The translations under genes were made by a program, and so were the position numbers. This document shows positions 17,415 to 28,318 of a DNA stretch of 64,000 nt, in pieces. Below the pieces are notes generated by a model. The model saw only the letters and a list, made by a program, of their open reading frames with translations, was not told where the DNA came from and made no database searches. Every line of letters starts with the position of its first letter. The stretch's first letter is position 1. Source of the stretch: JAAYTD01 sp964472015 (GTDB lineage Bacteria > Bacteroidota > Ignavibacteria > Kapaibacteriales > UBA2268); contig CAYYIP010000001.1 of NCBI GenBank assembly GCA_964472015.1, positions 124,001 to 188,000 on the forward strand, given 5' to 3'.

Positions 17415-18953
17415 TTATTCCCACTCAATTGTACCTGGAGGTTTACTCGTAATATCATATACTACTCTATTAATTCCTCTTACTTCATTTATAATTCTAT
17501 TTGCAATTTTATTTAATACTTCATAAGGAATATGTGCCCAATCTGCCGTCATTCCATCAATAGAATTTACTGCTCTAATTACACAAGTGTTTTCATAAGT
17601 CCTTTCATCACCCATTACACCTACTGTTTTTACCGGTAATAATACCGCAAATGCTTGCCAAATATCATTATACAAATTATTATTATGTAATTCTTCTAAA
17701 AATATCATATCTGCTTTTTGTAAGATTTTAATTTTTTCTTTTGTAATATCCCCTATAATTCTAATTGCTAGTCCTGGTCCTGGGAAAGGATGCCTCTTTA
17801 CAAACCATTCAGGAACTCCTAATTCCATTCCAATTTCACGTACTTCATCTTTAAATAATTCTCTAAACGGTTCTATAATTTTTAAGTTCATTTTTTCTGG
17901 TAGTCCTCCCACATTATGATGCGATTTAATCGTCTGAGATGGCCCTTTTACAGAAATAGATTCAATCACATCCGGATATAAAGTTCCTTGCGCTAACCAT
18001 TTGCAATCCTTAAACTTATTAGCTTCCTTCTCAAATAACTCAATAAATAATCTCCCAATAATTTTACGTTTTTTCTCTGGATCAGTAACTCCCCCTAATT
18101 CCTTTAAAAATACTTCCTCTCCATTAATTAAATTAACATAAATATCAAAATTTTTCTTGAAAAGTTCTATAATAGTTCTGCTTTCATTAGTACGCATCAA
18201 TCCCGAATCTATATGTAAACAAATCAGTTGCTCACCAATAGCTTTATGTAAAAGTACAGCAAGTACCGTAGAATCTACACCACCGCTAAGCGCACAAATA
18301 ACTTTTTCCTTTCCTACTTGTTTCCTAATTTTATCTATACTATCTTTAATGAAATTTTTAGGCGTCCAATCTAATTCACATTTACAAATATTTACAACAA
18401 AATTTTCAAGTAATTGTTTCCCATATTTAGAATGATGAACTTCCGGATGAAATTGTACACCAAAAATATTTTTTTCTATATTACGTATCGCTGCTACTGG
18501 ACAAGTTTTAGATTTTGCAATTAACTCAAATCCCTCAGGTAACTTTGAAACCGAATCACCATGACTCATCCAAACCGTACTATTATCAACCACATTATAA
18601 AATAAGTCCTTATTATTTAATATAGTTAAATCAGCACGCCCATACTCTCTATGTAATGTAATATTCGCTACTTCGCCACCAAGATTTAATACAGTATATT
18701 GTAATCCATAACAAATACCAAGTATAGGAATATTTAATTCAAAAATATCAAAAGAAAGTTTTGGTGCATCCGTTTGATAAACACTATACGGACTCCCCGA
18801 TAATATAATTCCTTTAGGATCAAAATTAATCAAAACTTCTTTTTTTATATTGAAAGGATGAATCTCCGCATACACACCTAATTCTCTTATCCGCCTTGCA
18901 ATTAATTGTGTATATTGAGATCCAAAATCAAGTATTAGTATTTTATTTTGCAT
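17415..18953 (-). CDS. guaA: GMP synthase (glutamine-hydrolysing)
   Basis: A 512-residue enzyme that converts XMP to GMP using glutamine and ATP in the cytoplasm. The N-terminal class I glutaminase has Cys81 in 'GICYGLQ', and His169 and Glu171 in 'GVQFHPEVHHS'. The ATP-pyrophosphatase domain carries the P-loop SGGVDST (223-229). The C-terminal dimerisation domain ends with the conserved 'SKPPGTIEWE'. The length is as usual for the family. It stands as a single unit with its own terminator at 17336-17371. Confidence 0.98.
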   Translation of the reverse strand: MQNKILILDFGSQYTQLIARRIRELGVYAEIHPFNIKKEVLINFDPKGIILSGSPYSVYQTDAPKLSFDIFELNIPILGICYGLQYTVLNLGGEVANITLHREYGRADLTILNNKDLFYNVVDNSTVWMSHGDSVSKLPEGFELIAKSKTCPVAAIRNIEKNIFGVQFHPEVHHSKYGKQLLENFVVNICKCELDWTPKNFIKDSIDKIRKQVGKEKVICALSGGVDSTVLAVLLHKAIGEQLICLHIDSGLMRTNESRTIIELFKKNFDIYVNLINGEEVFLKELGGVTDPEKKRKIIGRLFIELFEKEANKFKDCKWLAQGTLYPDVIESISVKGPSQTIKSHHNVGGLPEKMNLKIIEPFRELFKDEVREIGMELGVPEWFVKRHPFPGPGLAIRIIGDITKEKIKILQKADMIFLEELHNNNLYNDIWQAFAVLLPVKTVGVMGDERTYENTCVIRAVNSIDGMTADWAHIPYEVLNKIANRIINEVRGINRVVYDITSKPPGTIEWE

Positions 18954-19046
18954 ATATTTATAACTATAATTTTTTATTTTTATTCGATTAATTTTTTTAT
19001 TAAAAATATTTTATATTTTTATTAATATTTAGTTTTAATAACTAAA

Positions 19047-20957
19047 TTAAATTTGTTCAATTTTTTCTTGTAATTCACACCATCTAGCAATTGCTTTATC
19101 AATATCATCTGAAACATTTTTTAATTCTATACATTTATCTTCTATTTCTTTATATTTAGTACATTCTATTTTATTCAATTCTTTTTCGATTATTTTTTTC
19201 TTTTCTTCTAATAGAGGGATATTTACCTCTAATTCATTAAATTCCCTTTGTTCCATATAAGATAAACGTTTTTTACTTTTATTATTATTTTGATTATAAC
19301 TTCTATTATTTTTTTTGTTCTCTTCTATATTTTCTTTTTTATTCTTATTTTTTAATTTTATTAGTTTTAATTTTTCCTTTTTTTCTAGATAATTAGAATA
19401 ATTACCTGGATATTCTTTTATATTTCCTTCTCCATCAAACGCCCATATAAAATTTACCGTCCTATCAAGGAAATATCTATCGTGTGAAATGATAATCAAA
19501 ACACCAAGGAAATCATCTAAATACTCTTCAAACGCTGATAAAGTCTTTAAATCAAAATCATTCGTAGGTTCATCTAATAATAATACATTAGGATTCGACA
19601 TTAATACTCTACACAATGCCAGTCTTTTTTTCTCACCTCCTGATAAATTAGCTACTAGCATAGAATGTTGTGACGGCAAAAAGGCAAATTTATTAAGTAT
19701 ATCCTTTGTAGTTAAATATCTTTCTCTTCCAACTCCAACATCAATATACTCAGCTACCTCTTTTAAAGTTCCAATAACAGATTTATTAAGATTTAAATCC
19801 TCTATTTCTTGTCTAAAATATCCAATCTCAGCTGAATTTCCTAATTCAAATCTTCCACTATCAATTTGTTTTAACCCTGCTAATACTGAAAGTAAAGTTG
19901 ATTTCCCACTTCCATTTGGTCCAATTATTCCTATTCTATCTTTTGGTTTTGCAATATAATCAAATTTTTGAAATAATAATTTACCACCCAAACTCTTTTT
20001 TGCATTGTGTAATTCAATAATTCTATTACCTAAAAACTTATTTCCTAATTCTATTTTTATTTTCTTTTCAGTATTCTTTTTAATTGATTTCTCTAATTCT
20101 TGTACCCAATCAATTCTACTTTTTTGTTTACTCCGTCTAGCTCTCGCTCCTTTCTGTAACCAAGCCAGTTCAACTTTTAATCTAGACAGTTTATGTATCT
20201 TTGTAGCTTCTTGTGAACGTACCAACTCTTCTTTTAGTTCTAAATATTGATGATAATTACCCGGATATAAAAATATCCTCTCTTTATCAATTTCTAATAT
20301 TTTAGTAGAAACTGCATCAAGGAAATATCTGTCATGAGTAACAAAAATTAAAGACGTAGATGATACCTGTAATCTATCTTGTAACCATTGTACCGAATCA
20401 GCGTCAAGATGATTAGTTGGTTCATCTAAAATTAATAATTCTGGATTAGATAGTAAAGCTTTTGCTAACGCAACACGTTTTCTTAATCCGCCACTTAACT
20501 CTTTTACATTTTTAGAAAAATCTGTTATACCAAGCTGTGTTAATATCTTTTTTGTTTCATTTTCAAAATTCCAACCTTTTAGTTCATCAATCCTATGTGT
20601 AATACTTTGTAACTCTTTCTCTTTATTAGGAACATTAAAATCACAAATAAAATGATATCTTTCAAGTAAAAAACTTAATTCCTTATTAGAATCTAATGTA
20701 TAATCTAATATCGATATATCATTTGTAAAATCCGGCATCTGATCCAAATATTCAAATCTTACATTATTATTAAATACTACATTACCTGCATCTGCAGTTT
20801 CAAGACCCGCAATAATCTTCATTAAAGTCGTTTTACCTGCACCATTCTTACCTATAATCCCTAATTTATCACCTTTCTCTAAACCAAAAGCAACATTCTT
20901 GAAAAGTAATTTATCATTAAAAGATTTTTCTATACCATTACAAGTTACTATAACCAC
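19047..20957 (-). CDS. ABC-F family ATPase
   Basis: A 636-residue protein with two ABC ATPase domains and no membrane segment. The first Walker A is GKNGAGKT (36-43) with signature 'LSGGLRKR'; the second Walker A is GPNGSGKS with signature 'LSGGEKKR'. Both have 'LLDEPTN' or 'ILDEPTN' Walker B motifs. A Lys/Glu/Asn-rich linker and a C-terminal coiled coil (about 540-636) give the Uup-like layout. ABC-F proteins act on ribosomes to relieve stalled translation, and Uup-like members also affect DNA branch metabolism. The start appears to be GTG at 20957. Confidence 0.93.
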   Translation of the reverse strand: MVIVTCNGIEKSFNDKLLFKNVAFGLEKGDKLGIIGKNGAGKTTLMKIIAGLETADAGNVVFNNNVRFEYLDQMPDFTNDISILDYTLDSNKELSFLLERYHFICDFNVPNKEKELQSITHRIDELKGWNFENETKKILTQLGITDFSKNVKELSGGLRKRVALAKALLSNPELLILDEPTNHLDADSVQWLQDRLQVSSTSLIFVTHDRYFLDAVSTKILEIDKERIFLYPGNYHQYLELKEELVRSQEATKIHKLSRLKVELAWLQKGARARRSKQKSRIDWVQELEKSIKKNTEKKIKIELGNKFLGNRIIELHNAKKSLGGKLLFQKFDYIAKPKDRIGIIGPNGSGKSTLLSVLAGLKQIDSGRFELGNSAEIGYFRQEIEDLNLNKSVIGTLKEVAEYIDVGVGRERYLTTKDILNKFAFLPSQHSMLVANLSGGEKKRLALCRVLMSNPNVLLLDEPTNDFDLKTLSAFEEYLDDFLGVLIIISHDRYFLDRTVNFIWAFDGEGNIKEYPGNYSNYLEKKEKLKLIKLKNKNKKENIEENKKNNRSYNQNNNKSKKRLSYMEQREFNELEVNIPLLEEKKKIIEKELNKIECTKYKEIEDKCIELKNVSDDIDKAIARWCELQEKIEQI

Positions 20958-21113
20958 TATGTTTATTATTTTTTTTATTAAATTAATTATATATTATTTT
21001 TTATATATTAAAAATTAGATATTATTAATATGTGTTTAATACTATATATATTAATTAAAACTTATATAATTATTATAATTCAAAATTCTTAATTAAAAAT
21101 ATATTATAATACA

Positions 21114-21806
21114 CTATACTTTTTGATATTTTTCTATTTTTTTAATAGCTATTTTCCAAATAATAATATCAAATATAACAAATAATACAAAAACTAATTT
21201 TCCTAATAAAGAATTAATATCAACAACAAAATCTTTAAAACCTAAAATACTATTAAAAATACCATGCATCATAATAGCTAATACTAATCCCACAATCAAA
21301 TAAATAATTGTTAAAATTTTTGATTTAGAAAACTTAGCTAATGAAAAATAATATCCCATAACAACGGCATTCAAAAAATGTCCTGGCACTGAAAATATCC
21401 CGCGCGTAATAGCATGCAAAGTAGAACTATCATATAAATATAATATATTTTCAAAACAAGCAAATCCCATAGATACAAACACTGCATAAACAATACCATC
21501 CATATACTCATTAAATTCTTTATTTCGCCATATCAAAATAAATAAAAATAAAAATTTTAATGTCTCTTCCGGAATAGCAGCAAATAAAAACGATTCCAAA
21601 ATAATATAAATAGTAGGCGAAACTAAATTATAAAAATAATTTACAGAAAATGGTAATAATACAATAAGAGTTGCAACAGCTGACAATATCCCAAAAAAAA
21701 ACGCTTTTGCCAATAATTTTAAAGGTTCTTTTTCATACTTATCCTTTCTGTAAATATATATTAACAAAATAATAACAGGTAAAATAGATAATAATATTTG
21801 CTGCAT
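21114..21806 (-). CDS. prsW: PrsW-family intramembrane protease
   Basis: A 230-residue protein with about seven membrane helices. The family motifs are present: EExxK (E80, E81, K84 in 'IPEETLKF'), the FACFEN motif (115-120), His143 in 'PGHFLNAVV' and His181 in 'MHGIFNS'. PrsW is a membrane metalloprotease-like protein; in Bacillus it cleaves the anti-sigma RsiW at site 1. The ECF anti-sigma at 15870 is about 4.5 kb away and not co-transcribed, so any link is speculative. The gene starts 26 bases after uvrA on the same strand. Confidence 0.88.
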   Translation of the reverse strand: MQQILLSILPVIILLIYIYRKDKYEKEPLKLLAKAFFFGILSAVATLIVLLPFSVNYFYNLVSPTIYIILESFLFAAIPEETLKFLFLFILIWRNKEFNEYMDGIVYAVFVSMGFACFENILYLYDSSTLHAITRGIFSVPGHFLNAVVMGYYFSLAKFSKSKILTIIYLIVGLVLAIMMHGIFNSILGFKDFVVDINSLLGKLVFVLFVIFDIIIWKIAIKKIEKYQKV

Positions 21807-21832
21807 AACTCTCCATCAATAAAAATGCAAAA

Positions 21833-24649
21833 TTATAATTCGTCACTTAAATATTTACCTGTAATACTATTTTTATTTTTTATAATATCATATGGATTAC
21901 CTGCCGCAATAATATATCCTCCTTTTTCACCACTATCAGGTCCCATATCAATAATCCAATCTGCTGATTTAATAACATCTAAATTATGCTCTATAACAAT
22001 AACTGTATTTCCTTTATCCACTAATTTTTGCAACACAATTAATAATAATCTTATATCTTCAAAATGTAATCCCGTCGTAGGTTCATCTAATAAAAATATA
22101 GTATTAGTAGTATCCGGTTTTGAAAGTTCAGTTGCTAATTTAACTCTTTGCGCCTCTCCACCTGATAAAGTCGTCGCCTGTTGCCCTAGTTTTATATATC
22201 CTAAGCCAACATCATTTAATATATTTAGTTTTTTCTTTAATTTAGGAATATTATCAAAAAATAACAAAGCTTCTGCTACCGTCATTTCTAGAACTTCATA
22301 AATAGATTTCCCTTTATACTTAATCTGTAAGGTCTCTTTATTATATCTTTTACCATTACATATATCACAAGGAACAAAAATATCAGGTAAAAAACTCATC
22401 TCTAATTTCTTTAATCCTGCACCTTTACAAACTTCACATCTTCCCCCCGGCACATTAAAAGAAAATCTACCTTCTTTATATCCACGCATAATAGACTCTG
22501 GAAGTTTTGCATAATAAGCCCTAATAATATCAAATATTTTTGTATAAGTCGCAGGATTTGAACGTGGCAACCGCCCAATAGGTACTTGATTAACTTCAAT
22601 AACTTTATCAATATACTTAACACCAAAAATATTCTCATAACTTAAATGGTCTTTTTTTGTATAATGTAATATATTTGATAATAATGGATATAAAGTATCA
22701 TTAATTAAAGATGATTTACCTGACCCCGATACTCCCGTAATACATATAAATAAACCAAGTGGTATTTTTAAATCTATATTTTTTAAATTATTCCCTGTCG
22801 CACCTTTTAATTCTAATATTTTATTTTTATTGGGTTTACGAAATATTTTAGGTGTTTCTATCTTTTTTATCCCTTTTATATATTGCGCCGTATAAGAATT
22901 ATTAAGCGTTTCTCTCCCTAATTTATCTAAATTTTTTCTCTCTGTTGCAAAAACAACTTCACCACCTTCAGTACCTGCACCTGGTCCAAAATCAATAATA
23001 TAATCAGCAGACTTTATCATAATTTTGTCATGCTCAACAACAATTATACTGTTACCAACATCCCGTAAACTCTTCAACATATCAATTAATTTATTATTAT
23101 CTTTTGGATGTAATCCTATACTAGGCTCATCAAGAACATAAGTAATCCCAACAAGTTTCGATCCTATTTGTGACGCTAGCCTAATCCTTTGAGCTTCACC
23201 ACCAGATAAAGTCGCCATTTTCCTGCTTAAAGAAATATAAGGTAATCCAACATTAGATAAAAAACGTAACCGCTGCACTATTTCTTTAATAATTGTAAAA
23301 ACAATATTTTTTTCAAAACTATTTAATTTACCTTCTATATCATCAAATACATTTATACAACTATCTATATTTAAATTTACAATCATATCAATTGTATATT
23401 CATATATCTTTACTGCACAACTTTCTTTCTTTAATCTTCGTCCTTCACATTCCGGACATTCTTTCCGTATTCTATAAATATCAAGCTCATTTTTATATTT
23501 CCCTGCCATACCCCTATCATAAAACTCAGATAATATATTAATTATACCATTAAACTTAACAGCTTCATTTATCTCCTCATTTATATTCCCGTACATAATA
23601 TACCTTAATTGTGTTTTTGTAAGCTTTTCTACTGGTAAAGATAAATCTATCTGCTCAACTTCTGCAAAATGTCTTAATTGAGTCCAAAAATTTTTATATA
23701 TTCCTAAAAAAGGAACTGAACTTTCAAAAATAGATTTAGTTTTATCCGGAATTAATAATTCTTCAGAAAATTCTTCTATTACACCTAAACCATTACAAGT
23801 AGGACATGCACCATAAGGCGAATTGAAAGAAAATATATTTGGATTTAATGTCCTATAAGATTTTCTACACACTGGACAAGAATTATTGATACTAAAATAA
23901 TATAACTTTATAGGAAAGTCCTCTTCTACAATAAGCAAACTCCCATCACTATGCGATAAAGCAACTTCACAAGAATTTTTTATTCGTGTTTCATAAGCTT
24001 CTGTAACATTACATTTATCAATAACTAATTCAATATCATGTATTTTATATCTCTCAATTTGCATATTAGGAAATAATTTTACAATATTACCATCTATCCT
24101 AACCCTAGAAAATCCATTCAGCATTAATTTTGTAAATAGTTCTTTATAATGTCCTTTCCTGCCAACTACAATAGGAGATAAAATTAAAATAGATTTATTA
24201 GAAAATTCTTCATAAATTTCTTTTATAATTTGATTAATATCTTTCTTTATCACTGGGATATTACAATCTACACAATACTGAACCCCTATTTTTGCAAATA
24301 ATAAACGTATATAATCATAGATCTCAGTAACTGTACCAACAGTAGAACGTGGCGTCCTTGATATAGTCCTCTGTTCAATAGAAATAGCAGGCGATAAACC
24401 CTCTATAAAATCAACATCTGGCTTCTTTAATTCATCCATAAATTGTTTTGCATAGGTGGAAAGACATTGCATATAACGACGCTGCCCCTCCGCATATATA
24501 GTATCAAACGCCAGTGATGATTTACCCGAACCAGATATACCTGTAATAACAACTAATTTTTCACGTGGAATGCTTAAATTAATATTTTTTAAGTTGTTTT
24601 CTCTTGCTCCACTTATTACAATGTTTTCTAAATCTGATTTTATACTCAT
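21833..24649 (-). CDS. uvrA: UvrABC excinuclease subunit A
   Basis: A 938-residue DNA-damage recognition ATPase of nucleotide excision repair. The first Walker A is GISGSGKS (37-44); the second is 'GVSGSGKSS' in the C-terminal half. Zinc modules: CPVC...CPTC in the first half and CEVC...CDIC in the second. Two ABC signatures 'TLSGGEAQR' and the 'VLDEPSIGLHPKD' and 'LLDEPTTGLHFED' Walker B motifs are intact. The length is standard (about 940). It sits between the T9SS cargo gene (47-base gap) and prsW (26-base gap). uvrB and uvrC are not in the window. Confidence 0.98.
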   Translation of the reverse strand: MSIKSDLENIVISGARENNLKNINLSIPREKLVVITGISGSGKSSLAFDTIYAEGQRRYMQCLSTYAKQFMDELKKPDVDFIEGLSPAISIEQRTISRTPRSTVGTVTEIYDYIRLLFAKIGVQYCVDCNIPVIKKDINQIIKEIYEEFSNKSILILSPIVVGRKGHYKELFTKLMLNGFSRVRIDGNIVKLFPNMQIERYKIHDIELVIDKCNVTEAYETRIKNSCEVALSHSDGSLLIVEEDFPIKLYYFSINNSCPVCRKSYRTLNPNIFSFNSPYGACPTCNGLGVIEEFSEELLIPDKTKSIFESSVPFLGIYKNFWTQLRHFAEVEQIDLSLPVEKLTKTQLRYIMYGNINEEINEAVKFNGIINILSEFYDRGMAGKYKNELDIYRIRKECPECEGRRLKKESCAVKIYEYTIDMIVNLNIDSCINVFDDIEGKLNSFEKNIVFTIIKEIVQRLRFLSNVGLPYISLSRKMATLSGGEAQRIRLASQIGSKLVGITYVLDEPSIGLHPKDNNKLIDMLKSLRDVGNSIIVVEHDKIMIKSADYIIDFGPGAGTEGGEVVFATERKNLDKLGRETLNNSYTAQYIKGIKKIETPKIFRKPNKNKILELKGATGNNLKNIDLKIPLGLFICITGVSGSGKSSLINDTLYPLLSNILHYTKKDHLSYENIFGVKYIDKVIEVNQVPIGRLPRSNPATYTKIFDIIRAYYAKLPESIMRGYKEGRFSFNVPGGRCEVCKGAGLKKLEMSFLPDIFVPCDICNGKRYNKETLQIKYKGKSIYEVLEMTVAEALLFFDNIPKLKKKLNILNDVGLGYIKLGQQATTLSGGEAQRVKLATELSKPDTTNTIFLLDEPTTGLHFEDIRLLLIVLQKLVDKGNTVIVIEHNLDVIKSADWIIDMGPDSGEKGGYIIAAGNPYDIIKNKNSITGKYLSDEL

Positions 24650-24696
24650 TTGATTTATAAATTCTATATTTTCTATTAAAAGATTAAAATAAAATA

Positions 24697-27600
24697 TTAC
24701 CTAAGTATTGTTAATACATAATTTTTAGTTACACCTTCATATTTAATAGAAATATTATAAGTACCTATTGATAAAAAATCAACTAAAAAAGAACAATTAT
24801 CCTTTCCTAAACCTGCCGAAATTATTTTTTTAGTTAAAATCTTATTCCCATAAATATCATAAATCTCAAAATTTATATCAGTATTAATAGGTTCTAAAAT
24901 TTCATAATATAAATTTATTTTGTCATTAACCGGGTTAGGAAATAAATTTTCTAATACAAATTTTTCTTCCCTAGTAATACGTCTATTTCCACATAAATTA
25001 ATTAACTTAAACATTCCATCCTTAGTTTTAACATCTACCGATTTCCCCCAAAAATCAGAATCTTTTACAATTGCAATACAAGAACTATCTACTTCACAAA
25101 GTCCTGCAATTCCATAAATTTGTGCTAATACTCCATTGCTCTTATAAAAATCACCTTCTATTTTAATTTTAAAATTACGTTTATCAGTATTTTTAATAAC
25201 ATCATTAGCTATTATTTCTGCCTTCCCAAAATTACTTTCAACCCTCGTAGGATAAAAAATACGTGGATTAATTTCTAAATTAGCAATAAATATACAAGTA
25301 TCCTTGTACGCAACATTTTCTTGTCTCTTAAAGTTTAGCGGAATATTTATATCCATTTCAAGAGGATCAGCTTGCACGGTCGGAATTTCTAAATTAACTG
25401 AGGCCGCATATTTCCCTAATTCAATATTTCTTACAATAGTACAAGGCGTTGCTATAAAATTCATACTAGCTTTTTGTGGTTCATCACCAATGTACTCAAC
25501 TAACAACTCAATCTTTTCTTTACTATTAACATAAATAGGTAATGTATTGTTTATTTTATAAGTACCATTAGGTACTATATTAATAGAATCTATCAATAAA
25601 GATGAATTTCCTAAATTAACTATCGTTAAAGTACGCTCTTTTATTTCTGGCATAAAGTATAATTGCATATGACTTAACTCTAAATCTGTCCCAATACCAA
25701 AACCTTTTAAGTCAATTGAATAAATAACATGCTCTTGATTTGAATGATAAATAAATAACTTCGAATAAATTTCGCCAAATTTATCAGGTGTAAACCAAAT
25801 ATCTATTTCATAAATTTCACCGGGTTGCAATAATGTATCTTTTGGATAATCTATAACATAAATCTCATTATTAGGTAAAGTCTCAACTCTATTAATCAAA
25901 ATAGGAACGGTATCCATATTCTTAAATAAAGCAATTTTATTTATTGAAGTTTCCCAAACACATATTTCACCTAAATCAACAGGATTATTTTGTAAGTATA
26001 ATAAATTTCTATCTCTTGCATTTAATGAAATTGGAATTTCATAATTATGATTACACGATTCAAAAATTATCGAATCCTTAATATATCCAGTATCAAGCGG
26101 AAGTACAGTAACATAAACTGTTTTACACTCACCAACTTTTATAGTATCTGGAATATTTTTTACTGTGAATTCAAAATGTTCGCCACTTTTAAAATAGTAA
26201 TTCTCAAAAACTGCATCAGTCTTTCCTTTATTGCAAAATACCATCTCATATTCATAATCATTAGATGTACCTATTATTAAATTATCATTAATATGAATAC
26301 TTGTTATTTCCATTTTTGGATATTCAATTGTAAATCCTGTTAAATTTTGAACTGACTCTGGTAAAGAAAAATTAACTAATAAACAATTATTTTCCCCTGC
26401 AGAATATTCTATAAGCGAATTAGTATTACTCGATAAAGTAAATCCAAGCAAATCACGAGGCAAAAAATCAGAAAAAAAAGTTGTTCCAAATCCTAATTTA
26501 CCCGTTAAATCAAAAAAAGATATTTGTGACTGTCCACCAAATTCACCTCTATGAGCAAAAACACATATATTACCCGTTGGATTAAACCCCGATCCTAACG
26601 GGGTCTCTTCCGAACACATAATCTTTCTAAATAATGTTTTCGTTTCATTATCAAATATGTAATTTTCATTAGCTATTTTTTCAATTTTTGACTTGCCAGC
26701 TGAATTTAATGATAATCCTAAAAATCTTCCATTTTGAGAAACCGACAAACTACTAATTAAATTTAAATATTTAGAAAATTTATAAACATCTATCTCTTTT
26801 ATCTTAGGAAATTCATCTAAAGATAACAATTTAATAGTGTTATCTAATAAAGCAACATACATAATATTGCTTCCGTAATTATATACTATATCTACAATTG
26901 GCGTTTTTTCATTAATGTAATATTTAATAAAATTTCCACCGGTATCAATAAATTGTATCTTATTAGAATACTTACTTGGACATAAAGCAATAAACCGTTT
27001 TAACGAATCAATAAGAACTTTTTTCGCCCTAAAGTTATCAACTAATTTTATATTTTTTTCAATATTATTAGAATTACTAGACCGACATAATAATATATCT
27101 GTTATTTCATTTTTATCTCTTAAAATTATAAATTTTTCATCATCTATGTATTTAGCATCTAAGTAATTAGAATTATCATCAATATAAATTGTCGTTATTG
27201 CAGCTGGTTCATCCTGCGAATATAAATCCCATTCTACAACCATCCCTGACGAATTAACCGTTACCACTTTTGTCGATTGAAAATTAAACTCAGCAGCATT
27301 AACTCTAGACGAATCATAATATAAACTAAGGGTTCTATTTCTATGAAATACTTGCGATACTTTAACTATCCCATTTGTTGTTAGAGTTTGCGGAACTTTC
27401 CATAAATATTTATATTCTTTCCCATCTATCGTATCAATAGGTTCCCATTTATTCCCCCCATCCGAAGAAAAACTTAATATAACAGGATGCGCAACTGCTT
27501 GTCCTCTCCATTCAATTAATACATCTTGACAAGGTGCAAAGTTTTCACCCCCAACTGGCGATATTAATTCTAATGTTTTTATTACCGGTACATCATATTC

Positions 27601-28317
27601 TTGTGTTACAAGTTCTAAACGTCTTTTAAGACCACCTGCATAATGAAATATCATAAACTCTCTTTTAAAAGGTTTATCTTCAGGTCTTGTATAGAGAATA
27701 GTCAATAAATAATCATTTCCCGGTAATAACATTTTAGGCGGTGGTGTTTTATCAAAAGAATTACCCGACCATATTTGCTTAAAATAAGGAGAAGTAAAAG
27801 TAATAGAATCTAAATGACAAGGCTCGAAATGTCTATATTGTAAATAAATTTGAATAGGTTCTTCTGTCGTCTGTCCCGAAAAAACAACATCGTATATCTT
27901 ACTATTTCTATCTGAATTTAAAAATGTAATAAGTGGAACAGAATAAGATAGCTGCGGTATATCCCTATAAGCAACTTCACCTTGATAAGTAACTATAAGC
28001 TCAAAAATAGTATTTCCAACCGTATTTATTTCAGACGTCCATTCTAAATATTGCCATCCATCTTGTGCTACATCAGAATATTTTATAGTCTTATTTATAA
28101 TAGCATTGGATTCTAATAAAATAGAATTATTTTCATCTATAATAACAGGAATGTTACCATCCTTTATAACTTTTATTTTAGAATAAAAAATAGGCGCCTT
28201 ACCTACATCATAATAACAATCATTGTTCTTATAATAAATTACTAATTCTGCATTTGAACCATATTGTAAGATTATACAAAAAAATAATAATATAAAGATA
28301 AACTTTATTATTTTCAT
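24697..28317 (-). CDS. Large secreted choice-of-anchor-D protein with T9SS sorting tail
   Basis: A secreted protein of 1206 residues. A signal peptide (about 1-23) is followed by beta-sandwich modules, including 'ISPVGGENFAPCQDVLIEWRG' (an Ig-like form given by its start), then a WD40/quinoprotein-like stretch ('VVTVNSSGMVVEWDL'). Then come several choice-of-anchor-D/ASH-type domains marked by 'LQPGEIYEIDIWFTPDKFGE' and similar. The last 90 residues are a type A Por-secretion tail ('ENLFPNPVNDKINLYYEI' ... 'GTYNISIKYEGV'). It should cross the outer membrane by T9SS and be attached or released. Start: a TTG at 28329 is possible, but the ATG at 28317 lies 1 base after the upstream stop and begins a normal signal peptide. 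Confidence 0.88.
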   Translation of the reverse strand: MKIIKFIFILLFFCIILQYGSNAELVIYYKNNDCYYDVGKAPIFYSKIKVIKDGNIPVIIDENNSILLESNAIINKTIKYSDVAQDGWQYLEWTSEINTVGNTIFELIVTYQGEVAYRDIPQLSYSVPLITFLNSDRNSKIYDVVFSGQTTEEPIQIYLQYRHFEPCHLDSITFTSPYFKQIWSGNSFDKTPPPKMLLPGNDYLLTILYTRPEDKPFKREFMIFHYAGGLKRRLELVTQEYDVPVIKTLELISPVGGENFAPCQDVLIEWRGQAVAHPVILSFSSDGGNKWEPIDTIDGKEYKYLWKVPQTLTTNGIVKVSQVFHRNRTLSLYYDSSRVNAAEFNFQSTKVVTVNSSGMVVEWDLYSQDEPAAITTIYIDDNSNYLDAKYIDDEKFIILRDKNEITDILLCRSSNSNNIEKNIKLVDNFRAKKVLIDSLKRFIALCPSKYSNKIQFIDTGGNFIKYYINEKTPIVDIVYNYGSNIMYVALLDNTIKLLSLDEFPKIKEIDVYKFSKYLNLISSLSVSQNGRFLGLSLNSAGKSKIEKIANENYIFDNETKTLFRKIMCSEETPLGSGFNPTGNICVFAHRGEFGGQSQISFFDLTGKLGFGTTFFSDFLPRDLLGFTLSSNTNSLIEYSAGENNCLLVNFSLPESVQNLTGFTIEYPKMEITSIHINDNLIIGTSNDYEYEMVFCNKGKTDAVFENYYFKSGEHFEFTVKNIPDTIKVGECKTVYVTVLPLDTGYIKDSIIFESCNHNYEIPISLNARDRNLLYLQNNPVDLGEICVWETSINKIALFKNMDTVPILINRVETLPNNEIYVIDYPKDTLLQPGEIYEIDIWFTPDKFGEIYSKLFIYHSNQEHVIYSIDLKGFGIGTDLELSHMQLYFMPEIKERTLTIVNLGNSSLLIDSINIVPNGTYKINNTLPIYVNSKEKIELLVEYIGDEPQKASMNFIATPCTIVRNIELGKYAASVNLEIPTVQADPLEMDINIPLNFKRQENVAYKDTCIFIANLEINPRIFYPTRVESNFGKAEIIANDVIKNTDKRNFKIKIEGDFYKSNGVLAQIYGIAGLCEVDSSCIAIVKDSDFWGKSVDVKTKDGMFKLINLCGNRRITREEKFVLENLFPNPVNDKINLYYEILEPINTDINFEIYDIYGNKILTKKIISAGLGKDNCSFLVDFLSIGTYNISIKYEGVTKNYVLTILR

Positions 28318-28318
28318 T

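Noticed and set aside
19489..19959. Plus-strand 156-codon frame opposite the ABC-F gene
   Set aside because: Antisense to the second ABC domain with its Walker and signature motifs; no independent support.
21114..21806. PrsW as the site-1 protease for the anti-sigma at 15870
   Set aside because: Attractive by analogy with Bacillus RsiW, but the genes are several kilobases apart and there is no sequence evidence for the link.
21798..22301. Plus-strand 167-codon frame opposite uvrA
   Set aside because: It overlaps conserved UvrA ATPase motifs in antisense and shows no family likeness.
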